Shown: piece after piece, positions 8,331-16,871 of the stretch
Layout: each line of letters starts with the position of its first letter
Position numbering within the stretch: position 1 is the stretch's first letter
NCBI GenBank assembly: GCA_023423895.1
Contig: JAFAER010000095.1
Span: 1-64,000 of the forward strand
Direction of reading: 5' to 3'
DNA: 64,000 bases
Source: Pseudomonadota bacterium
GTDB taxonomy: Bacteria > Myxococcota_A > Polyangia > Polyangiales > Polyangiaceae
Notes under the pieces: generated by a model
The model's database searches: none
Told to the model about the DNA's origin: nothing
Seen by the model: the letters and a program-made list of their open reading frames with translations, nothing else
Position numbers and translations under genes: made by a program

Positions 8331-10129
8331 TTGAGGCCGGACTCGGCGTTGTTGATCGGACGCGCGCCGGTGCCGGCGGGATAGCCGTAGCTCGCATCCT
8401 TGCCGATGCCCCAGACGCTGAGGGTGAAGGGCCCGTCGCTATCGGCGACATGACGACCGTAACCGCACTCGCCATTGGGGAAGCTCGTCGGCCTGAAGCC
8501 GGTGGTGAGCTGCACCCACGCATATTCGTACTCACTCCCGTCGCCGATCGGCCTCCAGTCGGTGATCTCACCCCCACATTCGAGGGTCACGGGGCGGAAG
8601 ACACCGAGGTGCTTCTTTCGCACGACGGTGATCGACGTCTCCGGGTACGTGTAGTCGACGAAGAACACGTAATGGTCCAGGTACTGGTTGCTCGCGACGA
8701 CGTTCACGAAGTCCGGATCGCCGAGGGTCGAGCCCGGTGATCCGCCGCCGAACGACGAGCCCGTCATGTACACCGCGGCGTAGAACGGGTGCTCCGTGTC
8801 CTGGCTCTTCACGGTCGCGATCGCGTCGGTCATGAAGTTGACGACCTGCCCAGCCGAGAGCGTGTCGGGAGCGCCCGGCGGCTTCGAGGGCGACCACGTC
8901 AGCACCGTGCCGTCGGCTGCTCCGACGAAGCTCCAGGCGACGGTCTCGTTGAGCGGAGTCCCGTCCTGTTTCGCGATCCGCGGACGGTAGGGGACGAGCG
9001 CGTATTCGGTTCCCCACTGCGAGAGCGGCGGGATCTGTTGACTGAAGACGTCGCACCATCCGTATTCCCCCGGGATGAAGGCGCACGGCGAAGCGCCGAA
9101 GAGTCCGATCGGTTTGTCTGCCTCGATCGCGCTCCCGGAGATCAGGCCTGCCTGCGTGAACTGAAGGACCTCTCCGCGATTGAGCGACCAGGTCTTCACC
9201 TGGCCGGCGAGAACCGGCTCGATGCCCTCGGCTCCGCTGACGTTGAACCTCGGCTTCATCGAGACCTTGGTGCCGTCCTCCTTGGCGATGATCTGCATCG
9301 TGCGCTCGGTGCCCCAGATCTTCTCCGGATCGCCGAGCAAGCCGACGGTCACACCGATGTACGCCTTCTCCCAGGACGACTCCGGCAAGAGGAGCGTCGC
9401 CGAGGGGTACTCGCTCGACGCCCCGCCGTAGGGGAAGCTCGAATACGCCGACACGGGCGCGTCCGTCATCAGGCGGAAGGCCTTCGTCCGCGCGGTGCCG
9501 TGTTTGATGGGGTCGACGTCCACCGCAGGCGTGACGCCCTCGGGGCAGCGGATGAAGTTGGTCTGCGACGTTTCCACCTTCTTCTGCGCGAGGAAGACGA
9601 TGGCGACCTGCCCCGGTGCGAGCGGGCCTTCCAGCTTCGTGTACTCCGGCTCGTCCGAGATCCGGCTCGCCGTGTAGATCGACTGCGAGATGTCGAGCGG
9701 ATCGGCGCCCCACTCTGCGGTGATCGAGACGGGGCGATCCCACGTGTTCGCGATCATCGCCGCGAAGCAGGTTCCTGCGCCGTAGCTCGCGTCGTCAGGA
9801 GGCAGCGTCCAGAAGCTACAGCCCACCGATCCCTTCGACAGCTCGGCGGCGGTGCAGGCGCTCACGCACGAGTCGACGCCGCAGCCTTCGTCCGCCGAGC
9901 AGACCTGCTTCACGATCTCCGACTGCCCCTCGCATACCTCGAGGACCTGCTTGAGATCGCGAGAGCACCGGTAGCCGCATTGCGGACCGTCCAGGGTGCC
10001 GGCCTCGGGGAAGGTCTTCGAATCGTCGACGAAGCTCCGGCTCTCCCCGCAGGCGAGCGGTGCAAACGCGGTGACCAGGACCACGGAGACGGCGGAGGCG
10101 ATGCTCCATCGTTTTGATTCGGGGCGCAT
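8327..10129 (-). CDS. IgGFc-binding family lipoprotein
   Basis: A 600-residue protein with signal peptide and lipobox (APLAC, Cys 27). A Cys-rich segment near residues 48-95 (CGYRCSRDLKQVLEVCEG, CGVDSCVSAC) is followed by the IgGFc-binding N-terminal domain that makes up most of the protein, with typical segments SAYSSFPYGG, GDPDFVNVV and ITVVRKKHLGVFRPVTLECGG. Such domains are named after mammalian FcgammaBP but are widespread in bacterial surface proteins; ligand unknown. The ATG at 10127-10129 is chosen because the signal peptide starts there; the frame stays open upstream without coding character. It is the last gene of the sigma-led operon, 17 bp behind the RCC1 gene. A 5'-truncated relative lies at 26257-26835. 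Confidence 0.88.
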   Translation of the reverse strand: MRPESKRWSIASAVSVVLVTAFAPLACGESRSFVDDSKTFPEAGTLDGPQCGYRCSRDLKQVLEVCEGQSEIVKQVCSADEGCGVDSCVSACTAAELSKGSVGCSFWTLPPDDASYGAGTCFAAMIANTWDRPVSITAEWGADPLDISQSIYTASRISDEPEYTKLEGPLAPGQVAIVFLAQKKVETSQTNFIRCPEGVTPAVDVDPIKHGTARTKAFRLMTDAPVSAYSSFPYGGASSEYPSATLLLPESSWEKAYIGVTVGLLGDPEKIWGTERTMQIIAKEDGTKVSMKPRFNVSGAEGIEPVLAGQVKTWSLNRGEVLQFTQAGLISGSAIEADKPIGLFGASPCAFIPGEYGWCDVFSQQIPPLSQWGTEYALVPYRPRIAKQDGTPLNETVAWSFVGAADGTVLTWSPSKPPGAPDTLSAGQVVNFMTDAIATVKSQDTEHPFYAAVYMTGSSFGGGSPGSTLGDPDFVNVVASNQYLDHYVFFVDYTYPETSITVVRKKHLGVFRPVTLECGGEITDWRPIGDGSEYEYAWVQLTTGFRPTSFPNGECGYGRHVADSDGPFTLSVWGIGKDASYGYPAGTGARPINNAESGLN

Positions 10130-10146
10130 CGGACCTCTCGGAGCTC

Positions 10147-11577
10147 TCAGAAGGACACGAGCATCGGCTCGGGGTGATCGTTCTCGTCGGGGTCGGTCGT
10201 GCCGAGCTCCCCGTTGATGTTGCTCCCCCAGCACTCGACGGTGCCTCCCTGGACGAGAGCGCAGACGCTCGCGCTGCTGATCGCGATCTGCACGGCGTGA
10301 CCTTTGAAGGAGGCCACGGGCGTGAGCAGCGCCGAATGTGTCGTCTCGAGCGGCAGCCCCATGCGTCCGCGTTCGTTGCTCCCGCAGCACTGCACCGAAC
10401 CGTCCGTCATCCGAACGCACGTGATCTCTCGCGCGACGGCGACTCGCTGCGGCCAGGCCTTGCTCTCGATGGGAGCGGCCGCCGGAGGGATTTCGCGGTC
10501 AGGCTTCCCCGTGCAGAGCGCGGTCTTGTCGCTGCGTCCCCAGCAGTAGAGGTTCCCGTCGTTCGCGATCGCGCACGCGTGCGCCTGCGGCGGTGCCTGC
10601 TCGGGGAAGTAGATCTCGGGGTCGAAGTGCTCGGAGATCGCGAAGCTCGTCACGTTCGAGAGCTCCTTGATCCTGCGAGGTACGATGCTCGGGCTGATCG
10701 AGGCGATCAGGCCGGAGCAATACCCCTCCTTGCCCGAGAGAGCGCCCCAGGACCAGAGCTCACCGCCGCTCGTGAGGCCAAGCGTCGTGTGTGATCCGGA
10801 TTGAGCCGATACGACCGTGAGCGGCTCGATCTCGGCGACTCCGGGACTGCCGTACAGCGAGATCTCCGAGGTGGGGCGGGCGAGCTGTCCGACCTCGTTT
10901 CGGCCCCAGCACCAGAGCTTTCCGTCGGTGAGGACGGCGCACACGCTTCCGTGACCGACGTCGACGCGCGTGGCGCTGCCGACGCCTTCCGGCTGCACCG
11001 GATCGGGGTGCCGATCCCAATCCGAGAGTGGAGCGTCGTCCTGGGTGAAGGCGAGCTCCGCGTTCCTGTTTCCTCCCCAGCAGCGAATGCCGCCGTCATC
11101 GAGGCGCGCGCAGGTCGTGTCGGCGCCGGCGCTGATCTGGGTGGCCCCGGTGACGTCGGTGACGGGCGGGATCCTCCAGGGGATGCCGTCGTCCTTCTTT
11201 CCACTCCCGCGCCCGAGATTGCCGAACTCGTCCTTGCCCCAGCAATGCACGGTCCCCTCGTCCAGGAGCGCGCAGAAGTGATCGCGACCGGCGACGATCT
11301 GCTTGGCGCACGGGCCGCCATCTGTGGCGCAGACGACCTCTTCGTCCTCCGAAGAGTACGGGTCCTTGTCGTTCGCGTCCGGCTGCGGAGCTGCCTCGGA
11401 GGGCGGACCGGCCTCGGGCAGATTGGCCTGGCCGGTGTCGGGCTCGTCGAACGACGGTCGCGACGTTTCGCTGTCGCTGCAGGCAACGACGAGGGCGACG
11501 CACGCGGAGAGCGCTGTCCCGCAGAACACGGCACTTCGCATCGTGCGGAAGTGGAACGGAGCACGAATCGATCGCAT
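10147..11577 (-). CDS. RCC1-repeat lipoprotein
   Basis: A 476-residue protein. The signal peptide and lipobox (LVVAC, Cys 33 from the ATG at 11575-11577) are followed by an Asp/Pro/Ala spacer and at least six RCC1 repeats of the form FCALLDEGTVHCWGKDEFG, TCARLDDGGIRCWGGNRN, VCAVLTDGKLWCWGRNEVG and VCALVQGGTVECWGSNING. A second possible start (ATG at 11539-11541) would leave a shorter signal. It is probably anchored at the cell surface and binds an unknown partner through the propeller. It lies 5 bp downstream of the propeller gene at 11583-12797 in the operon. Confidence 0.88.
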   Translation of the reverse strand: MRSIRAPFHFRTMRSAVFCGTALSACVALVVACSDSETSRPSFDEPDTGQANLPEAGPPSEAAPQPDANDKDPYSSEDEEVVCATDGGPCAKQIVAGRDHFCALLDEGTVHCWGKDEFGNLGRGSGKKDDGIPWRIPPVTDVTGATQISAGADTTCARLDDGGIRCWGGNRNAELAFTQDDAPLSDWDRHPDPVQPEGVGSATRVDVGHGSVCAVLTDGKLWCWGRNEVGQLARPTSEISLYGSPGVAEIEPLTVVSAQSGSHTTLGLTSGGELWSWGALSGKEGYCSGLIASISPSIVPRRIKELSNVTSFAISEHFDPEIYFPEQAPPQAHACAIANDGNLYCWGRSDKTALCTGKPDREIPPAAAPIESKAWPQRVAVAREITCVRMTDGSVQCCGSNERGRMGLPLETTHSALLTPVASFKGHAVQIAISSASVCALVQGGTVECWGSNINGELGTTDPDENDHPEPMLVSF

Positions 11578-11582
11578 GGCTC

Positions 11583-12797
11583 TCACTTCTTCGCGCGGTG
11601 GAGCGCGATGCCTTTCCCTACGGCCCAGAGCTCTCCGCTCCCGGCCGTCCACACACCGAAGAACGGGTCGATCACGGGAACCGGTTTGACCTCGATCGAC
11701 GCTTGAACGAACGTCGAGCCTTCCCACTTGGCGAGTCGGCCGTATTTGCCCGCGGCCCACACACCGGACGGAGAAGCTGCGAGCGCCGTGTAGTCGAGGA
11801 CCTCATGGCCGGAGAACGGGATGGTCTCCCACGCGAACGTCGCGCCGCCGTCACTGCTTGTCCCGTGATAGACGGCCCGGGCTTCGTAGATAGTCTTGAG
11901 CACGAGCCAGACGCTCGTGTCGCTCTCGATGGCGGCCCCCAGGATCGTTCCGACCGGAGCGTCCGGCCAGTTGTCGTCCGGGACCGGGGGCAGCGCCACG
12001 CTCTCGAACTTGCTCGACGACGCGGGCCGCCGGATGAACGAGCGATCCATCGAGCCCCATTCGTCGAAGGGCCGTGCCTCGCTGATCCAGACGCCGGTGC
12101 CGGGAGATCCAAAGACGTGGTCGTAGCTAGTGACGTCCGCGGATGAGAGCGGGTCGAGCGCCCACACCGGTACGCCAGTCTCCGTCGTATCGCCGGTGAA
12201 GTGGTAGACGCGTCCCGGTGGCGTTGCTCCGTCCGTGCGCGCGCCGACGGCCCAGACGTCGTTCGCCGAGCTGCCCCAGATCGAGGTGATGTGGACCTCG
12301 GCGTCGGGCTCGAGGGGTGTGGTCGTGAACTGCACGCTTGCGGACGTTGCGCCGGTGCCTCGATGAACACCATTGGCGCCCGCAGCCCAGATCTCCGTCG
12401 GGCTGCTTCCCCAGATGGCGTTGATCTCACCGAGGCCGCTCGCGTGGATCTTCCACTCCGTTCCGTCGAAGCGGAGGATCGCCCCGAACTTCGTCCCCGC
12501 CCAGGCGACGCCGGTCCCGTCGGCCCATACCGCCTGCAACGTCTGGTTGTCGGGAAGGACGGTGTGACAGAAACCGTCGTCCGAGCACGTGCGCAGCGGA
12601 GCGTCCGTTGGTGCGTCTCGCGACGCATCCGGTTCGGGAGCCGGCCCGGAGTCGGGCTCGGGCGGAACGGTGCTCGCGCCATCCGGCTCGGGCTCGACGA
12701 TCGTCCCGAGACTCTGACTGTCGGCACACGCTGCACCGACGAGCACCGCTGCGGTCGCGGCACCGAAGACGAAGAGTGTCCTCGAGGAGCGGCTCAT
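11583..12797 (-). CDS. Beta-propeller lipoprotein (IWGSS..DVWAVG repeats)
   Basis: A 404-residue protein with signal peptide and lipobox (LVGAAC, Cys 23), an acidic Pro/Asp spacer to about residue 60, then repeats of the type INAIWGSSPTEIWAAG and ITSIWGSSANDVWAVG. These Trp-rich blades are characteristic of Ycf48/BNR-like propellers that are abundant in Myxococcota secreted proteins. Its ATG overlaps the stop codon of the upstream gene by 4 bp (ATGA at 12794-12797), so translation is probably coupled. It is a tandem paralogue of the gene just upstream. The binding partner is unknown. Confidence 0.85.
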   Translation of the reverse strand: MSRSSRTLFVFGAATAAVLVGAACADSQSLGTIVEPEPDGASTVPPEPDSGPAPEPDASRDAPTDAPLRTCSDDGFCHTVLPDNQTLQAVWADGTGVAWAGTKFGAILRFDGTEWKIHASGLGEINAIWGSSPTEIWAAGANGVHRGTGATSASVQFTTTPLEPDAEVHITSIWGSSANDVWAVGARTDGATPPGRVYHFTGDTTETGVPVWALDPLSSADVTSYDHVFGSPGTGVWISEARPFDEWGSMDRSFIRRPASSSKFESVALPPVPDDNWPDAPVGTILGAAIESDTSVWLVLKTIYEARAVYHGTSSDGGATFAWETIPFSGHEVLDYTALAASPSGVWAAGKYGRLAKWEGSTFVQASIEVKPVPVIDPFFGVWTAGSGELWAVGKGIALHRAKK

Positions 12798-13993
12798 TTC
12801 ACGCCTCCCTGTAGCTCGCCGTTGTGGAGCGCGACGTGGTCTCCGACGATCCAGACGTCGTCCGGGCCGCTTCCCCAGATCCCGCTGAGCGTCGGCTTCT
12901 TCTTGCCGACGGGGAAGGCCGCGCGCTCCGGCGTCCAGGTGTTGCCGTCGTAGCGGAGGATGGTCCCGTTCTCGCCCACGGCCCAGATGTTCGTGGCGCT
13001 CGTTCCCCAGATCGCACGGAGCGACTCGTTCGTCACCGGCGGGATCACTTCCCACTCCTTCTGTCCGGCACGAAGCCGGCGCATCGCGCCTTGATCGCCG
13101 ACGGCCCAGATGTCATCGGCGCTCGCCCCCCAGATGGCGTGGAGAGTCACGAGCGCGTAGACCTCGCTCTGCGTCCACTCGAGCCCGCCGTCGCCGAGGC
13201 GGCGACCGTTCTGGACGAACGCGCGCTGCCAGTCGTTGTTGTAGCGGTTGTCACCGGTCAGCCAGAGGTTGTCCGGTGTCCCGTAGTAGCCGAAGATCCA
13301 CGCCGTACCTTCTTCGGGCTCCCACTGGAGCTCGCCGACGGTCGAGGAGGTGAGCTGGTTGCCGTTGAGCAGCCAATGGTTGCCCTCGATGATGCGTTCG
13401 AATGTGAACGCGCGAACGCCGACGCGGATCCTGTTCGGGCCGTCGCCCCAGATCGCCTGGACCGGGAGCTCCAGGCCGTCGTCCAGGGGAGGCCGTTGAT
13501 GCACCCAGCCCGAGCCGGTGTTCCGGTAGATCGTCGAGGTCGTGCTCGCGATCCAGACGTCGTTCGGTCCGCTGCCCCAGATGCTGAGGAACGTATTGCG
13601 AACCTCGACCGGGTTCGGTAGCGCCGGCGGCACGGGCGTTCGTTCCCACTTCGCGCCGTTCCAGTGAATCACGGTCGCGCCGGCGCCGACGGCCCAGACG
13701 TCGTTCGTCCCGCTGCCCCACACCTTCGTCAGCGCGTACTGGTCCTCCACCCCGGTCTCCGCGGGGCACCACTCGACCTGACTGCAGGGGACGATCTCAT
13801 CGACGCATGTCGGATCGGCAGCGTCACAACCGCCGTCGGGCAGCGATGTGTCTTCTTGCGCGTCCAGTGTCACGGTCGGACGAGGAGCGGCCTCTCCACC
13901 TTCCGTGCTCGCGCAGCTCGAGACGAAGAATGGGACGAGCAACATCGCCAGCGCGCCCGTCGAGAGCCCGAGAAGAAAGCGGGTGCGCGTCAT
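12794..13993 (-). CDS. Beta-propeller lipoprotein (IWGSG..DVWAVG repeats), paralogue of its neighbour
   Basis: A 399-residue protein with signal peptide and a lipobox-like VSSC (Cys 27), then a spacer and a small Cys cluster (CDAADPTCVDEIVPCSQVEWC, residues about 54-75). Propeller blades follow: VWGSGTNDVWAVGAGATVIHW, IWGSGPNDVWIASTTSTIY, IWGASADDIWAVGDQGAMRR, IWGTSATNIWAVGENGTILRY and IWGSGPDDVWIVGDHVALH. The ATG at 13991-13993 overlaps the stop of the Cys-rich gene by 4 bp. The tandem arrangement with the next gene suggests an old duplication. Role presumably in surface recognition; this is inference from the fold and the lipid anchor. Confidence 0.85.
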   Translation of the reverse strand: MTRTRFLLGLSTGALAMLLVPFFVSSCASTEGGEAAPRPTVTLDAQEDTSLPDGGCDAADPTCVDEIVPCSQVEWCPAETGVEDQYALTKVWGSGTNDVWAVGAGATVIHWNGAKWERTPVPPALPNPVEVRNTFLSIWGSGPNDVWIASTTSTIYRNTGSGWVHQRPPLDDGLELPVQAIWGDGPNRIRVGVRAFTFERIIEGNHWLLNGNQLTSSTVGELQWEPEEGTAWIFGYYGTPDNLWLTGDNRYNNDWQRAFVQNGRRLGDGGLEWTQSEVYALVTLHAIWGASADDIWAVGDQGAMRRLRAGQKEWEVIPPVTNESLRAIWGTSATNIWAVGENGTILRYDGNTWTPERAAFPVGKKKPTLSGIWGSGPDDVWIVGDHVALHNGELQGGVK

Positions 13994-15195
13994 TTTGCCC
14001 CCGGGTAGTCGCAATCCACCATCAGACACCTGCCCTCGATACATGGCTGGCCCGCGGCGACGTCACACTGGGTGCCGCAGGCTCCGCAGTGGTCCGGGGT
14101 CGTGCGCAGGTCGACTTCGCAGCCGTCGCTGGGATCATTGTTGCAGTCGGCCCAGCCCTCGGCGCACTCGCTCCCGCACACGCCGTTGGTGCAGGTTCGT
14201 TTCCCGTTCGGTCCGGGGCTCGGGCAGACGATCCCGCACGCGCCGCAGGCGTTGGCGTCGTTCAGCAGATCGACGCACCTGTCGCTGCACCAGACCTTGT
14301 TGTCCTTCGCGCACCGGATCCCGCATTCAGCGTTGTCGTTGCTGTCGACGAGACAGGACTCGTGCTCTTTGCACTTCTTCCCGCACTCGCCGCAGTTGTC
14401 GACACCGAAAGGAGCCTCGCAGCCGTCGGAATCACACCCGAGCGTCGGGATATCGTTGTTGCAGTCGATCCATCCGTCCTTGCACTCGAGGTGACCGCAC
14501 TCTCCTTCGTTGCATTTGTAGACCGTATTCGGCGGCGGAACCGCGCACTGGTGGGGGGCCGGGTTGAGCCAGCACATGTGCCCGCACTTGCCGCAATGGG
14601 AGTCGTTGAAGCTCGTGTTGACGCAGTACCCGTCACATTCGGTCTCACCCGTGGGGCATCCGCATTTGCCCTCGATGCACGAGACGCCGTCCGGACAGAC
14701 GTTCCCGCACGTTCCGCAGTTCTTCTCGTCGGTGAGGACGTCGATCTCGCATCCGTCGGCGATCTTTCCGTTGCAGTCGCGCCAGTCCTCCCCGCCGAAG
14801 CCGCCGCCGGAAGAGCACTGGGCCACGCATTGACCGTCCACGCAACGTGACGACATGTGGAGCGGCTCGTATTGTCCGCACTTGTTTCCGCAGGCGCCGC
14901 AGTTGTCGGCGTCGCGCATCAGGTCGGTCCCGCACTTGTACGGTGCGCGACCAACCGGGCCCGAGAGACAGGTGCCGAAGCCGTCCGGGCATACCGTGCC
15001 GATGCACATGAGCGGAGCCGCCGGGAGGCCGCCTCCGTCCGGATCGCCACCGTCGGGATCGGGAGTGAAGCTCGGCTGCGAAGGCGTCTCGCGAGCGACG
15101 AGGGCGTCGGACTGAGCGCAGCTCGCGACGCCGAGGACGGCGAAAAGGGCCGCGGCGGCGAGCGCAGCTACGGGTTGGAAGTCGGGTCGACGCAT
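13990..15195 (-). CDS. Cys-rich repeat lipoprotein (CGxCG repeats)
   Basis: A 401-residue protein with signal peptide and lipobox (LGVASC, Cys 26), a short Pro/Asp spacer, then Cys-rich repeats that recur every 40-60 residues with the pattern NCGACGNKC, NCGTCGNVC, HCGKCGHMC, NCGECGKKC, ACGACGIVC, HCGACGTQC. Each unit also has a WxDCNxxxxDGCE element. These repeats are typical of Myxococcota surface proteins and probably form disulphide-bonded modules. The gene starts 28 bp inside the end of the presumed anti-sigma gene and overlaps the next gene by 4 bp, so it is firmly embedded in the operon. It is the first structural product after the regulators. No enzymatic motif is seen. Confidence 0.87.
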   Translation of the reverse strand: MRRPDFQPVAALAAAALFAVLGVASCAQSDALVARETPSQPSFTPDPDGGDPDGGGLPAAPLMCIGTVCPDGFGTCLSGPVGRAPYKCGTDLMRDADNCGACGNKCGQYEPLHMSSRCVDGQCVAQCSSGGGFGGEDWRDCNGKIADGCEIDVLTDEKNCGTCGNVCPDGVSCIEGKCGCPTGETECDGYCVNTSFNDSHCGKCGHMCWLNPAPHQCAVPPPNTVYKCNEGECGHLECKDGWIDCNNDIPTLGCDSDGCEAPFGVDNCGECGKKCKEHESCLVDSNDNAECGIRCAKDNKVWCSDRCVDLLNDANACGACGIVCPSPGPNGKRTCTNGVCGSECAEGWADCNNDPSDGCEVDLRTTPDHCGACGTQCDVAAGQPCIEGRCLMVDCDYPGAK

Positions 15196-15998
15196 GAGGA
15201 GCGCACCTGAGGAGCGAGGGGGGACTTGGGATAGGCCGCGAGAAAGGCTGCCGAACGCTTGCAGGCCTCGGCATTGCGGCCGAGAGCTGCGAGCGCCACG
15301 ACGCGTTGCGCGGCGAACTCGGGAACGAGCGCTCCCTTCGGGAAGCGCCGATCGTGTTCGTCGATGAGCGTGAGCGCGCGAGCGGGGCGACTGCCCTGGA
15401 GCGCGGAGGTCACGTCCGCAAGCAGCGCGAGCTCCGCTTCGAGCGACCCGTCGGCGGCGCGGCTGGCGACGGATGCCGCGGGCGTCGAAGGACGGTTCGG
15501 CCGTGCGCGCGGCTCTTCTCTCGCGTTGGGCAGCTCGCTCGGAGCGGCGAGGATCGGGAGAGAAGACTCGATGGACGATGCGGCCGGGAGAGGAGCCGCC
15601 GACATCGGCGCCGCTTGGGCAATGGGCGCTGCGGCCACACGCGTGGACGCCTGCGCTGGATCGGACGGCCGCTCCGAGAACCGTGCCGTCGTGACCGAAT
15701 ACACGACCGCGAGACCGACGACGGGGGCGATGACCGCGATGACCTTCGACGAGAGACCTCGCGTCGACGGGCGATCGTTCGAGGGGCCGCCGGTCTCCTC
15801 TTGCTGACCGCGAGCCGCGGCGGACCCGGCCGTCGTCGTGAGCGCGGCTGCGACTCCTGCCGGCAGACGGCGGCGCCACGAGACGCGGGCCCCCACGGAC
15901 GCCTCGATGCGCTTCGTCGTCTCCGGCGGCAGCGCGGTCGCTGCATGATCGGCGCGCGCGGTCTCGAGGAACCGCTCGAAGTCGTCGTCTGCGCTCAT
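15168..15998 (-). CDS. Membrane protein partner of the ECF sigma factor (probable anti-sigma or envelope sensor)
   Basis: A 276-residue protein. Residues 1-45 are cytoplasmic and acidic at first (MSADDDFERFLETARADH), one membrane segment lies at about 85-104 (VIAVIAPVVGLAVVYSV), an Ala/Pro-rich periplasmic linker follows, and residues about 195-276 form a helical TPR/YfiO-like region (ALLADVTSALQGSRPARALTLI...ACKRSAAFLAAYPKSPLAPQVR). No ZAS-type His-x3-Cys-x2-Cys zinc site is visible, so it is not a classical zinc anti-sigma. Position directly after the sigma gene with a 4-bp ATGA overlap is the main reason for the proposed role. The C-terminal helical repeat may sense an envelope component; that is inference. 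Confidence 0.75.
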   Translation of the reverse strand: MSADDDFERFLETARADHAATALPPETTKRIEASVGARVSWRRRLPAGVAAALTTTAGSAAARGQQEETGGPSNDRPSTRGLSSKVIAVIAPVVGLAVVYSVTTARFSERPSDPAQASTRVAAAPIAQAAPMSAAPLPAASSIESSLPILAAPSELPNAREEPRARPNRPSTPAASVASRAADGSLEAELALLADVTSALQGSRPARALTLIDEHDRRFPKGALVPEFAAQRVVALAALGRNAEACKRSAAFLAAYPKSPLAPQVRSSCVDPTSNP

Positions 15999-16624
15999 CG
16001 TAGCCTCCACTCGTCGCGCGCCTGCGCCCGGGCCCACGCGGCCCGAACCTCCTCGCGGGCAAGCCGGAGTCGTGAAGCCACCGTGTTGCTGCTGATCTCG
16101 AGCACCGTCGCGATCTCCGATGCGCTCAGCTGCTCGAGCTCGGCGAGCACGAAGACCTCGCGCTTCTCGTCATCGAGGTCGTTCAAGATCCGCTGGAGCA
16201 AGGTCAATGCTTCCGTCTGCGCCGCCACGGTCTCGGGATGCGCAGTGCCATCGGCGACAGCGTCGTCGATCGCGCCCTCTTCACCCGCGGGACCGGTGGT
16301 CCGCTTGCGCCTGTAGTTCCGGGTCACCCGGATCGTGACGCCGAACATCCACGACCGGAGCGGTGCCCGAGCCTCGAAGTCGTCGAGCTTCTCGTACACC
16401 GTGAGGAAAACTTCCTGCACGACGTCGTCGAGCGCGTGGGCCGGGATCCCAAGGCGCGCTACCCACCTGCCGACAAGCGGCAGGAAGTGCTCGTAAAGCC
16501 CTCGGAAATCAGCCTTGTCCACAGCTCCATCGGGGCTGGTACACCAGCCGCGCGACTGAGGGAATGGCAGGCTGTCGCCAGCAAACACATCGGGGCAGTG
16601 TGGGCCCGAGGCGACCGTCGTCAC
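15995..16624 (-). CDS. ECF-type RNA polymerase sigma factor (sigma-70 family)
   Basis: A 209-residue protein from the GTG at 16622-16624. Region 2 spans about residues 38-106 (LDDVVQEVFLTVYEKLDDF, SWMFGVTIRVTRNYRRK), and region 4 spans about 140-196 with the helix-turn-helix LSASEIATVLEISSNTVASR. A second GTG at 16520-16522 would remove the first 34 residues, which are not conserved in the family, and may be the true start. It heads a minus-strand operon whose other members are a membrane partner and five lipoproteins, so it probably directs their transcription and its own. The 247 bp up to the divergent gene at 16872 should hold the promoter. Confidence 0.92.
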   Translation of the reverse strand: MTTVASGPHCPDVFAGDSLPFPQSRGWCTSPDGAVDKADFRGLYEHFLPLVGRWVARLGIPAHALDDVVQEVFLTVYEKLDDFEARAPLRSWMFGVTIRVTRNYRRKRTTGPAGEEGAIDDAVADGTAHPETVAAQTEALTLLQRILNDLDDEKREVFVLAELEQLSASEIATVLEISSNTVASRLRLAREEVRAAWARAQARDEWRLR

Positions 16625-16871
16625 GAATTCGACCGGGAGCGAGAAGGACCGGCAAAGGCGCGCTGCTCAGCTTGGTCGCTCGCTCCGGAGCGGATGTAGC
16701 TCGAGCTTCATTGACGACGGAACGGTCGAGTCGTCGACCACCACCAAACGGCAGCGCGCGATCAGGCGATTGCCGTTTGCTGATTGAGCGATCGATTCGG
16801 CCGGCGGCGTACATCTGTTCGAACACGCGGGTCGCGGACTGCGCGAAGCGCTCTCTCTTGGAGGTACTTCC

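Noticed and set aside
14072..14833. Plus-strand frames rich in Ser, His and Pro opposite the Cys-rich lipoprotein
   Set aside because: They are the mirror of Cys/Gly-rich coding repeats and have no start signal or family motif.
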